Assembly: GCA_963824085.1 (NCBI GenBank)
Contig: CAWGNT010000017.1
Coordinates: 310,001-374,000 of the forward strand
DNA: 64,000 bases
Source: JARRNE01 sp963824085
GTDB lineage: Bacteria > Pseudomonadota > Gammaproteobacteria > Chromatiales > Chromatiaceae
Direction of reading: 5' to 3'
Positions 17,441-24,952 of the stretch are shown one piece after another (positions within the stretch are counted from its first letter, which is position 1; each line of letters starts with the position of its first letter). Below the pieces are notes generated by a model that made no database searches, was not told where the DNA came from, and saw only the letters and a list, made by a program, of their open reading frames with translations. The position numbers and the translations under genes are program-made.

Positions 17441-17635
17441 GACATCCCCCGCATGTGTCGGTGTCGGCCTTTGTTCTTGAACCGTTCGGTTCAAGTGGGG
17501 GCGATCGATGTCGCTTCAGGCTTCCCGCTCGCAGGCGGACATGCGCAACGGCTCCACTTACTCGCCCCCGGGGTATGGATTAGGCTCAAGAAAATACCCA
17601 GGCCGTTTTCGAGCACCGCAGGGGATGTCTTAGAA
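17441..17635 (-). ncRNA. ssrS: 6S RNA
   Basis: Located between zapA and fau on the same strand, the conserved gammaproteobacterial position of ssrS. The ends pair: GACATCCCC (minus strand, 17629-17621) with GGGGATGTC (17449-17441). Near the 3' side the conserved CTTGAACC...GGTTCAAG hairpin is present, as in the E. coli molecule, with GCGGGAAGCCTGAAGCGAC before it. 6S RNA mimics an open promoter and binds sigma-70 RNA polymerase in stationary phase. The exact ends are estimated from the terminal stem. Confidence 0.88.
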
Positions 17636-17640
17636 ACAGG

Positions 17641-17970
17641 CTATACCGATTCGCTCGGCGCGTCCAGCTCCCTATGCGTCGCCAGTGCCTCGCCGAGCTG
17701 CTGCTGCACAGCAAGCAGGCGGCGCTCCGTCTCGCCGTCCCCTTTGCTATCGCTCTGCTTGGACTGAAGCAGCTCGTAGGTGATGTTCAGGGCCGCCATG
17801 ACCGCGATGCGGTCACTTCCGATCACCCGCCCGGTCTGGCGGATTTCACGCATGCGCTGGTCCAGGAAACGCGCGGACTCAATGAGTCCTTCCTGCTCCT
17901 CCGGCTGACAGGCGACGCGGTACTCCTTGTCGAGGATGCGAACGGTGACCGGGATGGGTTCCTGGCTCAC
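17641..17970 (-). CDS. zapA: Cell division protein ZapA
   Basis: Z-ring-associated protein that crosslinks FtsZ filaments. The 109 residues have an N-terminal globular part (EPIPVTVRILDKEYRVACQP) and a helical C-terminal half with MAALNITYELL. The start is GTG at 17970, overlapping the stop of the upstream coiled-coil gene (GTGA). 6S RNA begins about 6 bases after its stop. Confidence 0.93.
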   Translation of the reverse strand: MSQEPIPVTVRILDKEYRVACQPEEQEGLIESARFLDQRMREIRQTGRVIGSDRIAVMAALNITYELLQSKQSDSKGDGETERRLLAVQQQLGEALATHRELDAPSESV

Positions 17971-18176
17971 AGCCCTTCCTCCATCGACTTGAGACGGGAG
18001 ATCATGGACTCAACACGGTTGCGCGCCAGCTCCGTCTTCTCGATGAGCTCCGCGCGTTCTGAGACGAGGCTCTCCTGGCGGGTGCGCAGAGAGGTGTTCT
18101 CGTCTCGCAGTTGACGGCAGGTGCGGATCAGCTCCTCCACCTGATGTTCCAAGGTGTCGAGGTCGAAGTTCGGCAC
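17967..18176 (-). CDS. ZapB-like short coiled-coil protein (TIGR02449 type)
   Basis: A small, wholly helical protein rich in heptads (LDTLEHQVEELIRTCRQLRDE, then NTSLRTRQESLVSERAELIEK, then NRVESMISRLKSMEE). It matches the family of about 65 residues found upstream of zapA. The frame is open to 18251, but a promoter with its -10 at 18213-18208 places the transcript start near 18201, so the start must be downstream. GTG at 18176 (VPNFDLDTLE, preceded by GGGGGA) gives 69 residues. By position and shape it probably works with ZapA at the division ring. This is inference. Confidence 0.8.
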   Translation of the reverse strand: MPNFDLDTLEHQVEELIRTCRQLRDENTSLRTRQESLVSERAELIEKTELARNRVESMISRLKSMEEGL

Positions 18177-18207
18177 AGGATCTGCTTCCCCCAGGCTAAT
18201 TCGCCGC

Positions 18208-18236
18208 ACTATAGAAGGCAACATGCCCAGGGTCAA
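18208..18236 (-). promoter_or_regulatory. Sigma-70-type promoter of the coiled-coil gene-zapA operon
   Basis: On the minus strand TTGACC (18236-18231) and TATAGT (18213-18208) are separated by exactly 17 bases. This is one of the best promoter matches in the window, and it decides the start of the gene downstream. Confidence 0.7.
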
Positions 18237-18311
18237 TCCGTTGTATGCCATGTTATGATCGATCCAAGTCCGAAGCCCTTGCCTGGACGCCTAACTGCAA
18301 GGATTCCCAAC

Positions 18312-18863
18312 ATGGATCCCGCGACCGATTTTCAGCAGCTCACCGAGCGCCTCGCCGTCTCGGAGCTGACCCCGAGCGTATCGGAGGCGCACGGGATGCT
18401 GTGCGGGCTCATCTGTGCCGGGCATCCCGACGCGGAAGGGGCATGGATGGAGGAAGTCCTTCGCGGCACGGATCCGGGAGATCTCCTGGTCCAGGAGTGT
18501 CGTCTCTCCCTGCGCACACTGGCACGGACAACGCGCGAGGAGATCGACGGTCCAGGCCTTGGTTTCGCTCCTCTCCTGCCTGGCGAGGACACACCCCTGG
18601 CTGAGCGCGCCGTCGGGCTCTACGATTGGACGCGGGGTTTCCTTTACGGACTCGGTGTGGCTGGTGTGGACGAGAAGGACCTCTCCGAGCAGACTCGGGA
18701 GATCTTTCGGGACTTTGCCGCCATCACGCATCTGGATCTGGACGGGCTCAGGGACGAGACAGAGGAAGGCGAGGAGGCGCTGATGGAGCTCGAGGAGTTC
18801 ATCTGGGTGGCGGCCATGCTGGTCTACGACGAGCGCGGCCACCGCGAGGCGACGTCGGCCTGA
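18312..18863 (+). CDS. ygfB: UPF0149 family protein YgfB
   Basis: A conserved 183-residue protein. The family pattern is clear: SEAHGMLCGLICAG near residue 32, DWTRGFLYGLG near residue 110, and an acidic C-terminus with EEFIWVAAMLVYDE. Biochemical function is not settled in general; the family is linked to stress and antibiotic-response regulation in pseudomonads. It heads the conserved ygfB-pepP-ubiH-ubiI operon and overlaps pepP by three bases (TGATG). Start at the ATG at 18312. Confidence 0.92.
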   Translation: MDPATDFQQLTERLAVSELTPSVSEAHGMLCGLICAGHPDAEGAWMEEVLRGTDPGDLLVQECRLSLRTLARTTREEIDGPGLGFAPLLPGEDTPLAERAVGLYDWTRGFLYGLGVAGVDEKDLSEQTREIFRDFAAITHLDLDGLRDETEEGEEALMELEEFIWVAAMLVYDERGHREATSA

Positions 18864-20182
18864 TGTCCGCGGCCGAGCTCAGGCGCCGGCGCCGCCGGCT
18901 CGCCGCGGCCATGCGGGCCCCCGCCGTTGCCATCCTCTCCGCCGCGTCGGAGGTAGTCCGCAACCGAGACGTCCACTACCCGTTCCGTCAAGACAGCGAT
19001 TTCCACTACCTGACCGGCTTTCCCGAGCCGGACGCCCTGGCCGTATTGGCCCCAGGGCGGAAGGAGGGCGAGTACCTCTTGTTCTGCCGGCCCCACGATG
19101 AGCAAAAGGAGCTGTGGGAGGGGCGCCGGGCGGGCATCGAAGGGGCTAGGGAGCACTACGGGGCCGACCAGGCCCACGCGATCGAGGAGGCAGACGAGCT
19201 GCTGCCCAAGCTCCTGGAGAACTGCGAACGGCTTTACTACCCGCTGGGGTGGAATGCGGACCTCGACGGCCGGGTGATGCACTGGGTCAATCTGGTCCGG
19301 GGCAAGGCCAGGAGCGGTGTAAGGGCGCCGGTGGAGCTCGTCGCGCTCGACCGTCTGGTGCACGAGCAGCGCTTGGTAAAGAGCAAGCACGAGCTTCGGA
19401 TCATGCGCAAGGCCGCGCACATTTCGGCGGGTGCGCACCGCGAGGTGATGCGCCTTTGCCGACCAGGCACGTGGGAGTATGAGCTCGAGGCCGCGTTCGT
19501 TCACGCCTGTGCCGTCCACGGCGGGCGCTTCCAGGCCTATCCCCCCATTGTAGGGAGCGGTGCCAATGCCTGTGTTCTGCATTACGTGGACAACCGCCAT
19601 CAGCTCAGGGACGGTGACCTCGTGCTGATAGACGCCGGCTGCGAGTACGCGGGCTACGCCTCCGATATCACCCGTACCTTCCCGGTCAATGGCCGCTTCA
19701 GTGCGCCCCAGCAGGAGCTCTACGAACTGGTGCTCGCCGCCCAGGCGGCCGCGATCAAGAAGGCGCGGCCCGGCAACCGCTGGGACGACCCGCACATGGC
19801 CGCGGTACGCGTCCTCACCCGCGGCCTGGTCGAGCTGGGTCTGCTGGAAGGGACAAAGAAGGCCGTCCCGAAGCTGATCAAGGAAGAGAAGTACAAGCCC
19901 TTTTACATGCACCGCACCGGGCATTGGCTCGGGATGGACGTCCATGACGTCGGCGACTACAAGGTGGAGGGGGAATGGCGTCAGCTCGAGCCCGGGATGG
20001 TGATCACCGTCGAGCCTGGACTCTACGTCCCAGGGGACAAGGACGAGGTCCCGGAACGCTACCGTAACATCGGCATCCGGATCGAGGACGATGTTGTCAT
20101 CACGGCGGACGGCAACGAGGTGCTGTCGGCCAACGCTCCCAAGACAGTGGCGGACATCGAGTCGTGGATGAGTACGACATAG
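18863..20182 (+). CDS. pepP: Xaa-Pro aminopeptidase
   Basis: Metallo-peptidase that removes N-terminal residues preceding proline. It has 439 residues. The creatinase N-domain includes NRDVHYPFRQDSDFHYLTGF. The pita-bread catalytic domain has the dimetal ligands in LIDAGCEYAGYASDITRTF (two Asp), HRTGHWLGMDVHD (His), ITVEPGLY (Glu) and GIRIEDD (Glu). Its ATG overlaps the ygfB stop and its 3' end overlaps ubiH by 19 bases, so all four genes are translated from one message. Confidence 0.96.
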   Translation: MSAAELRRRRRRLAAAMRAPAVAILSAASEVVRNRDVHYPFRQDSDFHYLTGFPEPDALAVLAPGRKEGEYLLFCRPHDEQKELWEGRRAGIEGAREHYGADQAHAIEEADELLPKLLENCERLYYPLGWNADLDGRVMHWVNLVRGKARSGVRAPVELVALDRLVHEQRLVKSKHELRIMRKAAHISAGAHREVMRLCRPGTWEYELEAAFVHACAVHGGRFQAYPPIVGSGANACVLHYVDNRHQLRDGDLVLIDAGCEYAGYASDITRTFPVNGRFSAPQQELYELVLAAQAAAIKKARPGNRWDDPHMAAVRVLTRGLVELGLLEGTKKAVPKLIKEEKYKPFYMHRTGHWLGMDVHDVGDYKVEGEWRQLEPGMVITVEPGLYVPGDKDEVPERYRNIGIRIEDDVVITADGNEVLSANAPKTVADIESWMSTT

Positions 20183-21387
20183 TCATCGTCGGCGGGGGCC
20201 TGGTTGGGGGCAGTTTGGCCTGTGCCCTTGCGCCCACGGGCCTCCGTATCTGTGTGGTGGAGGCGGTGGCGGCGGAGGCCGCCGAGCAGCCAAGCTACGA
20301 CGAGCGGGTTATCGCGCTCTCGTGGGGCAGCCGCTGTATCCTGGAGGGCATTGGCCTGTGGTCGGATGTCGTGGCGGAGGTGACGCCCATTCACCGGATT
20401 CACGTCTCGGATCGTGGTCATTTCGGCTTCGCACACTTGGACTGCCGGGACGAGGGTGTCGAGGCATTGGGCTATGTGGCTCCTGCGCGCCTGCTCGGGC
20501 GTGTCATTCGGGACGGCCTCACGCGCGTCGAGCTCCTTTGTCCAGCGCGGCTGCTGGACGTTCGGGTCCATCCCGAGTGGGCGGACTTGGAGGTAGTGGT
20601 GGAGGGAGAGTCCAGACTCATCCGAGCCAGGCTGGTCGTGGCCGCCGACGGCGGCGAGTCGGGCGTACGTCACCGCCTCGGGCTCGCCGCGCGCGAACGC
20701 CCCTACAGCCACGATGCGGTGATAACCACAGTGACCGTGGACCGCCCGCAGCCGGGCGTGGCCTTCGAGCGTTTCACCGATCGGGGGCCGCTCGCCATGC
20801 TGCCCATGGCCGGCGGACGTTACTCCGTGGTCTGGACCGTGCGTGAGGGCGAGAGTGCCGAGATCCTGCGGCTGACCGACGCGGAGCTTCTGACCCGGCT
20901 GCAGGCCCGTTTCGGCTATCGTCTGGGACGATTCACTCGTCCCGGGCGACGCGCGGCCTATCCCCTCAAGCTTGTCTTGGCGCGGGAGACGGTACACCAC
21001 CGTCTCGTCCTTGTCGGCAATGCGGCCCATACCCTCCACCCGGTGGCGGGTCAGGGCCTGAATCTGGGCCTGCGAGACGTCGCAGCCCTGGCGGAGGTCA
21101 TTGGGAACGCCGCACGCAGAGGCGCTGATCCGGGCCGGCCGGAGGTGCTAACGGCCTACCGACGGCTGCGCGGGCGCGACCAGGCCGGGGTTGCTGTTCT
21201 CACCGACGCCCTCGCCCGGCTCTTCGTCAACCCCTGGCTTCCGGTGCGCGTGGCGCGCGACCTCGGGATGCTTGGCATCGACCTGGTTCCGGGGCTTCGG
21301 CAGGCGCTTTCCCGGCGCTTCATGGGGCTGGACGCAAGCCGGCCGCGGCTCGCGCGCGGGCTGCCCCTGAGTGCGGGCCATGGTTGA
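20164..21387 (+). CDS. ubiH: 2-octaprenyl-6-methoxyphenol hydroxylase
   Basis: FAD monooxygenase of ubiquinone synthesis that hydroxylates ring position C1. It has 407 residues. The N-terminal dinucleotide fold is DIVIVGGGLVGGSLACAL and the C-terminal FAD loop is LVGNAAHTLHPVAGQGLNLG, with the Asn seen in UbiH rather than the Asp of UbiI. The start is GTG at 20164, inside the end of pepP. It overlaps ubiI by 8 bases. Confidence 0.93.
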   Translation: MDEYDIVIVGGGLVGGSLACALAPTGLRICVVEAVAAEAAEQPSYDERVIALSWGSRCILEGIGLWSDVVAEVTPIHRIHVSDRGHFGFAHLDCRDEGVEALGYVAPARLLGRVIRDGLTRVELLCPARLLDVRVHPEWADLEVVVEGESRLIRARLVVAADGGESGVRHRLGLAARERPYSHDAVITTVTVDRPQPGVAFERFTDRGPLAMLPMAGGRYSVVWTVREGESAEILRLTDAELLTRLQARFGYRLGRFTRPGRRAAYPLKLVLARETVHHRLVLVGNAAHTLHPVAGQGLNLGLRDVAALAEVIGNAARRGADPGRPEVLTAYRRLRGRDQAGVAVLTDALARLFVNPWLPVRVARDLGMLGIDLVPGLRQALSRRFMGLDASRPRLARGLPLSAGHG

Positions 21388-22597
21388 GCAGGCGATGAGC
21401 TTCGATCTGACCGTCGTCGGAGGGGGCATGGTCGGCGCGGCCCTAGCCTGCGCCTGCGCGGGTAAAGGCTGGCGGATCGCCGTGATTGAACCTCGAGAGC
21501 CCGAGCGCAGCTGGCCCGTCGGCGAGGTCGATTTGCGCGTCTCGGCTCTCAATCGTGCGAGTCAGCGAATCCTGGCCCGGTTAGGAGTGTGGGGACGCAT
21601 CCTGGAGCTGGGGGCATGTCCTTACCGGGAGATGCACGTCTGGGACGCGGTTGGGCGGGGCAGTATCCACTTCGACAGCGCGGACCTCGGCGAGCCGGAT
21701 CTCGGCCACATCGTGGAGAACCGTGTCATCCAGCTCGCCTTGTGGGAGCGGCTAGAGCAGTCAGCCGACGTTACCCTGCTCTGTCCCGCCGCCGTGGGCG
21801 AGCTCGTACTTGGACCGGAGGCAGCGCTGCTGCACTTGCGCGATGACCGCCGGGTCTCCACCGCGCTCCTGGTAGGAGCGGACGGCCGCGACTCCCTGGT
21901 GCGCGACCGAGCGGGCATCGCCGTCCGCGGATGGGCGTACGATCAGCAGGCGATCGTCGCCAACGTGGGGGTCGAGCACTGGCACCAGGAGACCGCATGG
22001 CAGCGCTTTCTGCCGACAGGCCCCCTCGCATTCCTGCCCCTGCTCGACGGGCGCTGCGCCGTAGTCTGGTCTGCGGCCGGGTCAAGGGCCCAGGAGCTTC
22101 TGAGGCTCGACGAGGCGGGCTTTCGCGTTGCCCTCGAGGAAGCCTTCGAGCATCGACTGGGGGCGATCCGCGCGGTCGGGCCGCGCGCCTCGTTTCCGCT
22201 CAGGCTGCAGCATGCGGAGCACTATGTGCTGCCGCGGCTGGCGCTCGTTGGCGATGCAGCCCACGCGGTACATCCCCTGGCGGGTCAGGGCGTGAACCTC
22301 GGGTTGATGGACGCGGCGGAGCTGACGGCGGCGCTCGAGGCGGCTCGCGTAAGGGAACGCGACCTTGGCGGACTGTGGGCACTGCGTCGCTATGAGCGCG
22401 CCCGGCGCGGCGAGAACACCCTGATGCTGGCGGCGATGGACGGCATCAAGCGCCTTTTCAGCAACCGCATCCTGCCGGTCGCGGCCGCTCGCAGCGCGGG
22501 CCTTGCCTTTGTTGACCGGATGGCACCGGCGAAGCACCTGTTCATGCGGCAGGCACTGGGCCTGGGGGACGGGCTTCCACCCCTCGCGCGGCCCTGA
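21380..22597 (+). CDS. ubiI: 2-octaprenylphenol C5-hydroxylase (UbiI/VisC type)
   Basis: FAD monooxygenase paralogous to UbiH; it hydroxylates ring position C5. About 405 residues. The FAD fold is LTVVGGGMVGAALACACAG, and LVGDAAHAVHPLAGQGVNLG is the GD motif. The ATG at 21380 overlaps the ubiH stop (ATGGTTGA), while an in-frame ATG at 21395 gives an equally good N-terminus (MSFDLTVVGG). The position as the last gene of the pepP-ubiH operon supports UbiI over UbiF, and the C6 step is provided by coq7 at 8.1 kb. Confidence 0.9.
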   Translation: MVEQAMSFDLTVVGGGMVGAALACACAGKGWRIAVIEPREPERSWPVGEVDLRVSALNRASQRILARLGVWGRILELGACPYREMHVWDAVGRGSIHFDSADLGEPDLGHIVENRVIQLALWERLEQSADVTLLCPAAVGELVLGPEAALLHLRDDRRVSTALLVGADGRDSLVRDRAGIAVRGWAYDQQAIVANVGVEHWHQETAWQRFLPTGPLAFLPLLDGRCAVVWSAAGSRAQELLRLDEAGFRVALEEAFEHRLGAIRAVGPRASFPLRLQHAEHYVLPRLALVGDAAHAVHPLAGQGVNLGLMDAAELTAALEAARVRERDLGGLWALRRYERARRGENTLMLAAMDGIKRLFSNRILPVAAARSAGLAFVDRMAPAKHLFMRQALGLGDGLPPLARP

Positions 22598-22811
22598 AAG
22601 AAGAGCTTGGCGCCGAGCTCAGCAGGTACGCTGGGGTCGGCTACGGGGTCGCGGGGCCTGCCGTGGAACATGCCGTTCTCACTCGAGTTTTTGTCTTTTT
22701 GGGGGCCGCCCAGCACCCCACCCGTTGCAGCAAGCCCCGGCCGAGGTTCGACGGATAGTGAATTAGCAAATTAGGAAATTCCATACGGATATCCAAGTTT
22801 TGGATTAGGAC

Positions 22812-22848
22812 CTGCCAGCTTCTTTTGGCTACTCTTAGGGGCTGGCAG
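22812..22848 (+). other. Hairpin in the leader of the 22895 gene
   Basis: CTGCCAGC (22812-22819) and GCTGGCAG (22841-22848) form a perfect 8-bp stem around a 21-base loop, extended by GGA/TCC outside. It ends 46 bases before the start of the unknown gene. The rest of the 297-base gap 22598-22894 shows only an AT-rich patch at 22757-22807. Confidence 0.4.
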
Positions 22849-22894
22849 TCCCCGGCGCCGTCCGGTGCGTGCCCACCCTCGCAATGTTCCGCTC

Positions 22895-23257
22895 ATGGCC
22901 GCGATTCCCGATATCACCGAGACCGAAAAGTGGATCATGCAGACCACGCTCAAAGAGCGATACGGGCGTGACATGGAAATCCGGCTTGCGGACGCCGACA
23001 TCCGCCTGCACCCGGCCGACCGGGAGCTGACGGGCTGTCCGGTCATTTACTGGCAGGCAGAGGATGGCTGCAGCTTCGTGATCTTCAAGACCGGCGAGTA
23101 CAGGTATCGCTGCCAGTTCTACTACGAGCCGTACAAACAGATGGGCACGGGCGTGCACGAATTCGACGACCTCGCCGAGTGCGCCGTCGCCTTGCTCCAG
23201 GCACAGGCCGATTTCACCGCCGAGCGGCGGGGGGACCTGCCGTCCACGCGCCGCTGA
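22895..23257 (+). CDS. Conserved protein of unknown function (120 aa)
   Basis: I do not recognise this family with certainty. It has 120 residues from the ATG at 22895 (MAAIPDITETEKWIMQTTLKERYG). It is soluble, acidic in the middle and rich in aromatic residues: CPVIYWQAEDGCSFVIFKTG, then YRYRCQFYYEPYKQMGTGVHEFDD. Regular strand-turn patterns suggest a compact alpha/beta fold. It lies 119 bases upstream of the pyrophosphate-dependent phosphofructokinase on the same strand, so it may belong to that energy cluster, but this is positional inference only. An in-frame GTG at 22865 is an alternative start. Confidence 0.7.
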   Translation: MAAIPDITETEKWIMQTTLKERYGRDMEIRLADADIRLHPADRELTGCPVIYWQAEDGCSFVIFKTGEYRYRCQFYYEPYKQMGTGVHEFDDLAECAVALLQAQADFTAERRGDLPSTRR

Positions 23258-23376
23258 TCCGGCGTCTGCCGCGTCGTGAGACCAGGCCGCCCAATGTATG
23301 TGCCTGAGAATCCGGTGCCGCCCGTGGGGTTGGGCGGCGAATAGAGCGACCTGACGAGAGCAACTAGGGGAGACCC

Positions 23377-24630
23377 ATGACTGCGAAAAACGCCTTTTAC
23401 GCCCAGTCCGGCGGCGTCACCGCTGTGATCAACGCCTCTGCCTGTGGCGTGATCGAGACCGCGCGCCAGCACAGCGACAAGATCGCCAATGTCTATGCCG
23501 GTCGCAACGGCATCATCGGTGCCCTCACCGAGGACCTGATCGACACCGGGCAGGAGTCCGACGCGGCCATAGCGGCCCTGCGCTACACGCCCTCCGGCGC
23601 CTTCGGCTCTTGCCGCTACAAGCTCAAGAGCCTGGAGGCGAACAAGCGTGAATACGAACGCCTGATCGAGATCTTCAAGGCCCACGAAATCGGCTACTTC
23701 TTCTACAACGGCGGCGGCGACTCCGCCGACACCTGCTTCAAGGTTTCCCAGCTCTCCGAGACGATGGGGTACCCGGTCCAGGCCATCCACGTCCCCAAGA
23801 CCGTCGACAACGACCTGCCCATCACCGACAACTGCCCGGGCTTCGGCTCGGTCGCCAAGTACATCGCGGTCTCCACCCTGGAGGCTTCCTACGATGTGCG
23901 CTCCATGGCGAAGACCTCCACCAAGATTTTCGTCATCGAGGTCATGGGCAGGCACGCGGGCTGGATTGCCGCCGCGGGGGGGCTGGTCGAGGATCACGAC
24001 ATCCCGGTCGTCATCCTCTTTCCGGAGATCGAGTTCGATCAAGAGCGGTTCCTGGCTGCAGTCAAGGCCAAGGTGGAGAAGCACGACTTCTGCACCATCG
24101 TGGTCTCCGAGGGGGCCAAGTACCCGGATGGCCGCTTCCTGGCCGAGCAGGGGACGCGGGACGCCTTCGGTCACGCCCAGCTGGGTGGCGCCGCGCCCGT
24201 CGTGGCGAACATTATCAAGGACGCTCTCGGCTACAAGTTCCACTGGGCGGTTGCGGACTACCTGCAGCGTGCCGCGCGCCACCTGGCCTCCAAGACGGAC
24301 GTCGACCAGGCCTATGCAATGGGCAAAGCGGCGGTGGAGCTCGCCCTGCAAGGTCACAATTCGATCATGCCCACCATTGTCCGTGCTTCGCGTGACCCTT
24401 ACCGCTGGGAGGTGGGAGAGGCTCCACTGTCGAAGGTGGCCAACGTGGAGAAGTTCATGCCGCGAGACTTCATCACCGACGATGGCCTCGGCATCACCCC
24501 CGCGTGTAAGGAGTACCTGATCCCCCTGATCCAAGGCGAGGACTACCCACCCTTCGAGAAGGGCCTACCCAAGTACGTGACGCTGAAGAACGCGCCGGTC
24601 GCAAAGAAGCTCGGAGCCTTTGAGCTGTAG
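23377..24630 (+). CDS. pfp: Pyrophosphate-dependent 6-phosphofructokinase
   Basis: Phosphorylates fructose 6-phosphate with PPi, reversibly, so it can serve glycolysis and gluconeogenesis. It has 417 residues. The phosphoryl-donor loop is FFYNGGGDSADTCFK, with Asp in the place where ATP enzymes have Gly. The catalytic segment is PKTVDNDLPITDNCPGFG, whose Lys is the mark of PPi use. EVMGRHAGWIAAAGG is the sugar-phosphate site. A GGGGAG-type site precedes the ATG. It is followed by a terminator and then the hppA block, linking both ends of PPi metabolism. Confidence 0.95.
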   Translation: MTAKNAFYAQSGGVTAVINASACGVIETARQHSDKIANVYAGRNGIIGALTEDLIDTGQESDAAIAALRYTPSGAFGSCRYKLKSLEANKREYERLIEIFKAHEIGYFFYNGGGDSADTCFKVSQLSETMGYPVQAIHVPKTVDNDLPITDNCPGFGSVAKYIAVSTLEASYDVRSMAKTSTKIFVIEVMGRHAGWIAAAGGLVEDHDIPVVILFPEIEFDQERFLAAVKAKVEKHDFCTIVVSEGAKYPDGRFLAEQGTRDAFGHAQLGGAAPVVANIIKDALGYKFHWAVADYLQRAARHLASKTDVDQAYAMGKAAVELALQGHNSIMPTIVRASRDPYRWEVGEAPLSKVANVEKFMPRDFITDDGLGITPACKEYLIPLIQGEDYPPFEKGLPKYVTLKNAPVAKKLGAFEL

Positions 24631-24645
24631 CGAACCAATCGAACC

Positions 24646-24667
24646 GGGGGCCTCGCGCCCCCTTTTT
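24646..24667 (+). terminator. Rho-independent terminator after pfp
   Basis: GGGGGC (24646-24651), loop CTCGC, GCCCCC (24657-24662) and TTTTT. It lies between pfp and the small gene at 24692. Confidence 0.88.
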
Positions 24668-24691
24668 CGGCGGCGAACGAGGGACGGGGTC

Positions 24692-24895
24692 ATGACGTTG
24701 GAACGCGCCCGAGAGCTCATAGGCACTCAGCTCCAGCTCGGCGGCGGTTACAACCGCAATGCCGTGCGGCTGATTCTGGGTGAGATCCAGCGCGAGCACG
24801 GGCAGGCCGCGGTTGACGATCCGATCCGGGACCTCGACTTGGAGGCGGCGTTCGGCCACAAGCCGGGTACCGATTTTTCGGGTGTCGGACGCTGA
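24692..24895 (+). CDS. Small protein of unknown function between pfp and hppA
   Basis: Encodes 67 residues starting MTLERARELIGTQLQLGG, followed by YNRNAVRLILGEIQREHG and DLDLEAAFGHKPGTDFSGVGR. Two predicted helices and a short ordered tail are visible, with no signal peptide and no cysteines. GGGACGGGG lies just before the ATG. I cannot assign a function. Its position between the two PPi enzymes, just after the pfp terminator and 57 bases before hppA, suggests cotranscription with hppA. Confidence 0.65.
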   Translation: MTLERARELIGTQLQLGGGYNRNAVRLILGEIQREHGQAAVDDPIRDLDLEAAFGHKPGTDFSGVGR

Positions 24896-24952
24896 GTTGC
24901 AGCGTGCGGGTGCTGCCGGCCTAAATTTCACAACGAGATAGGAGAACGACAG

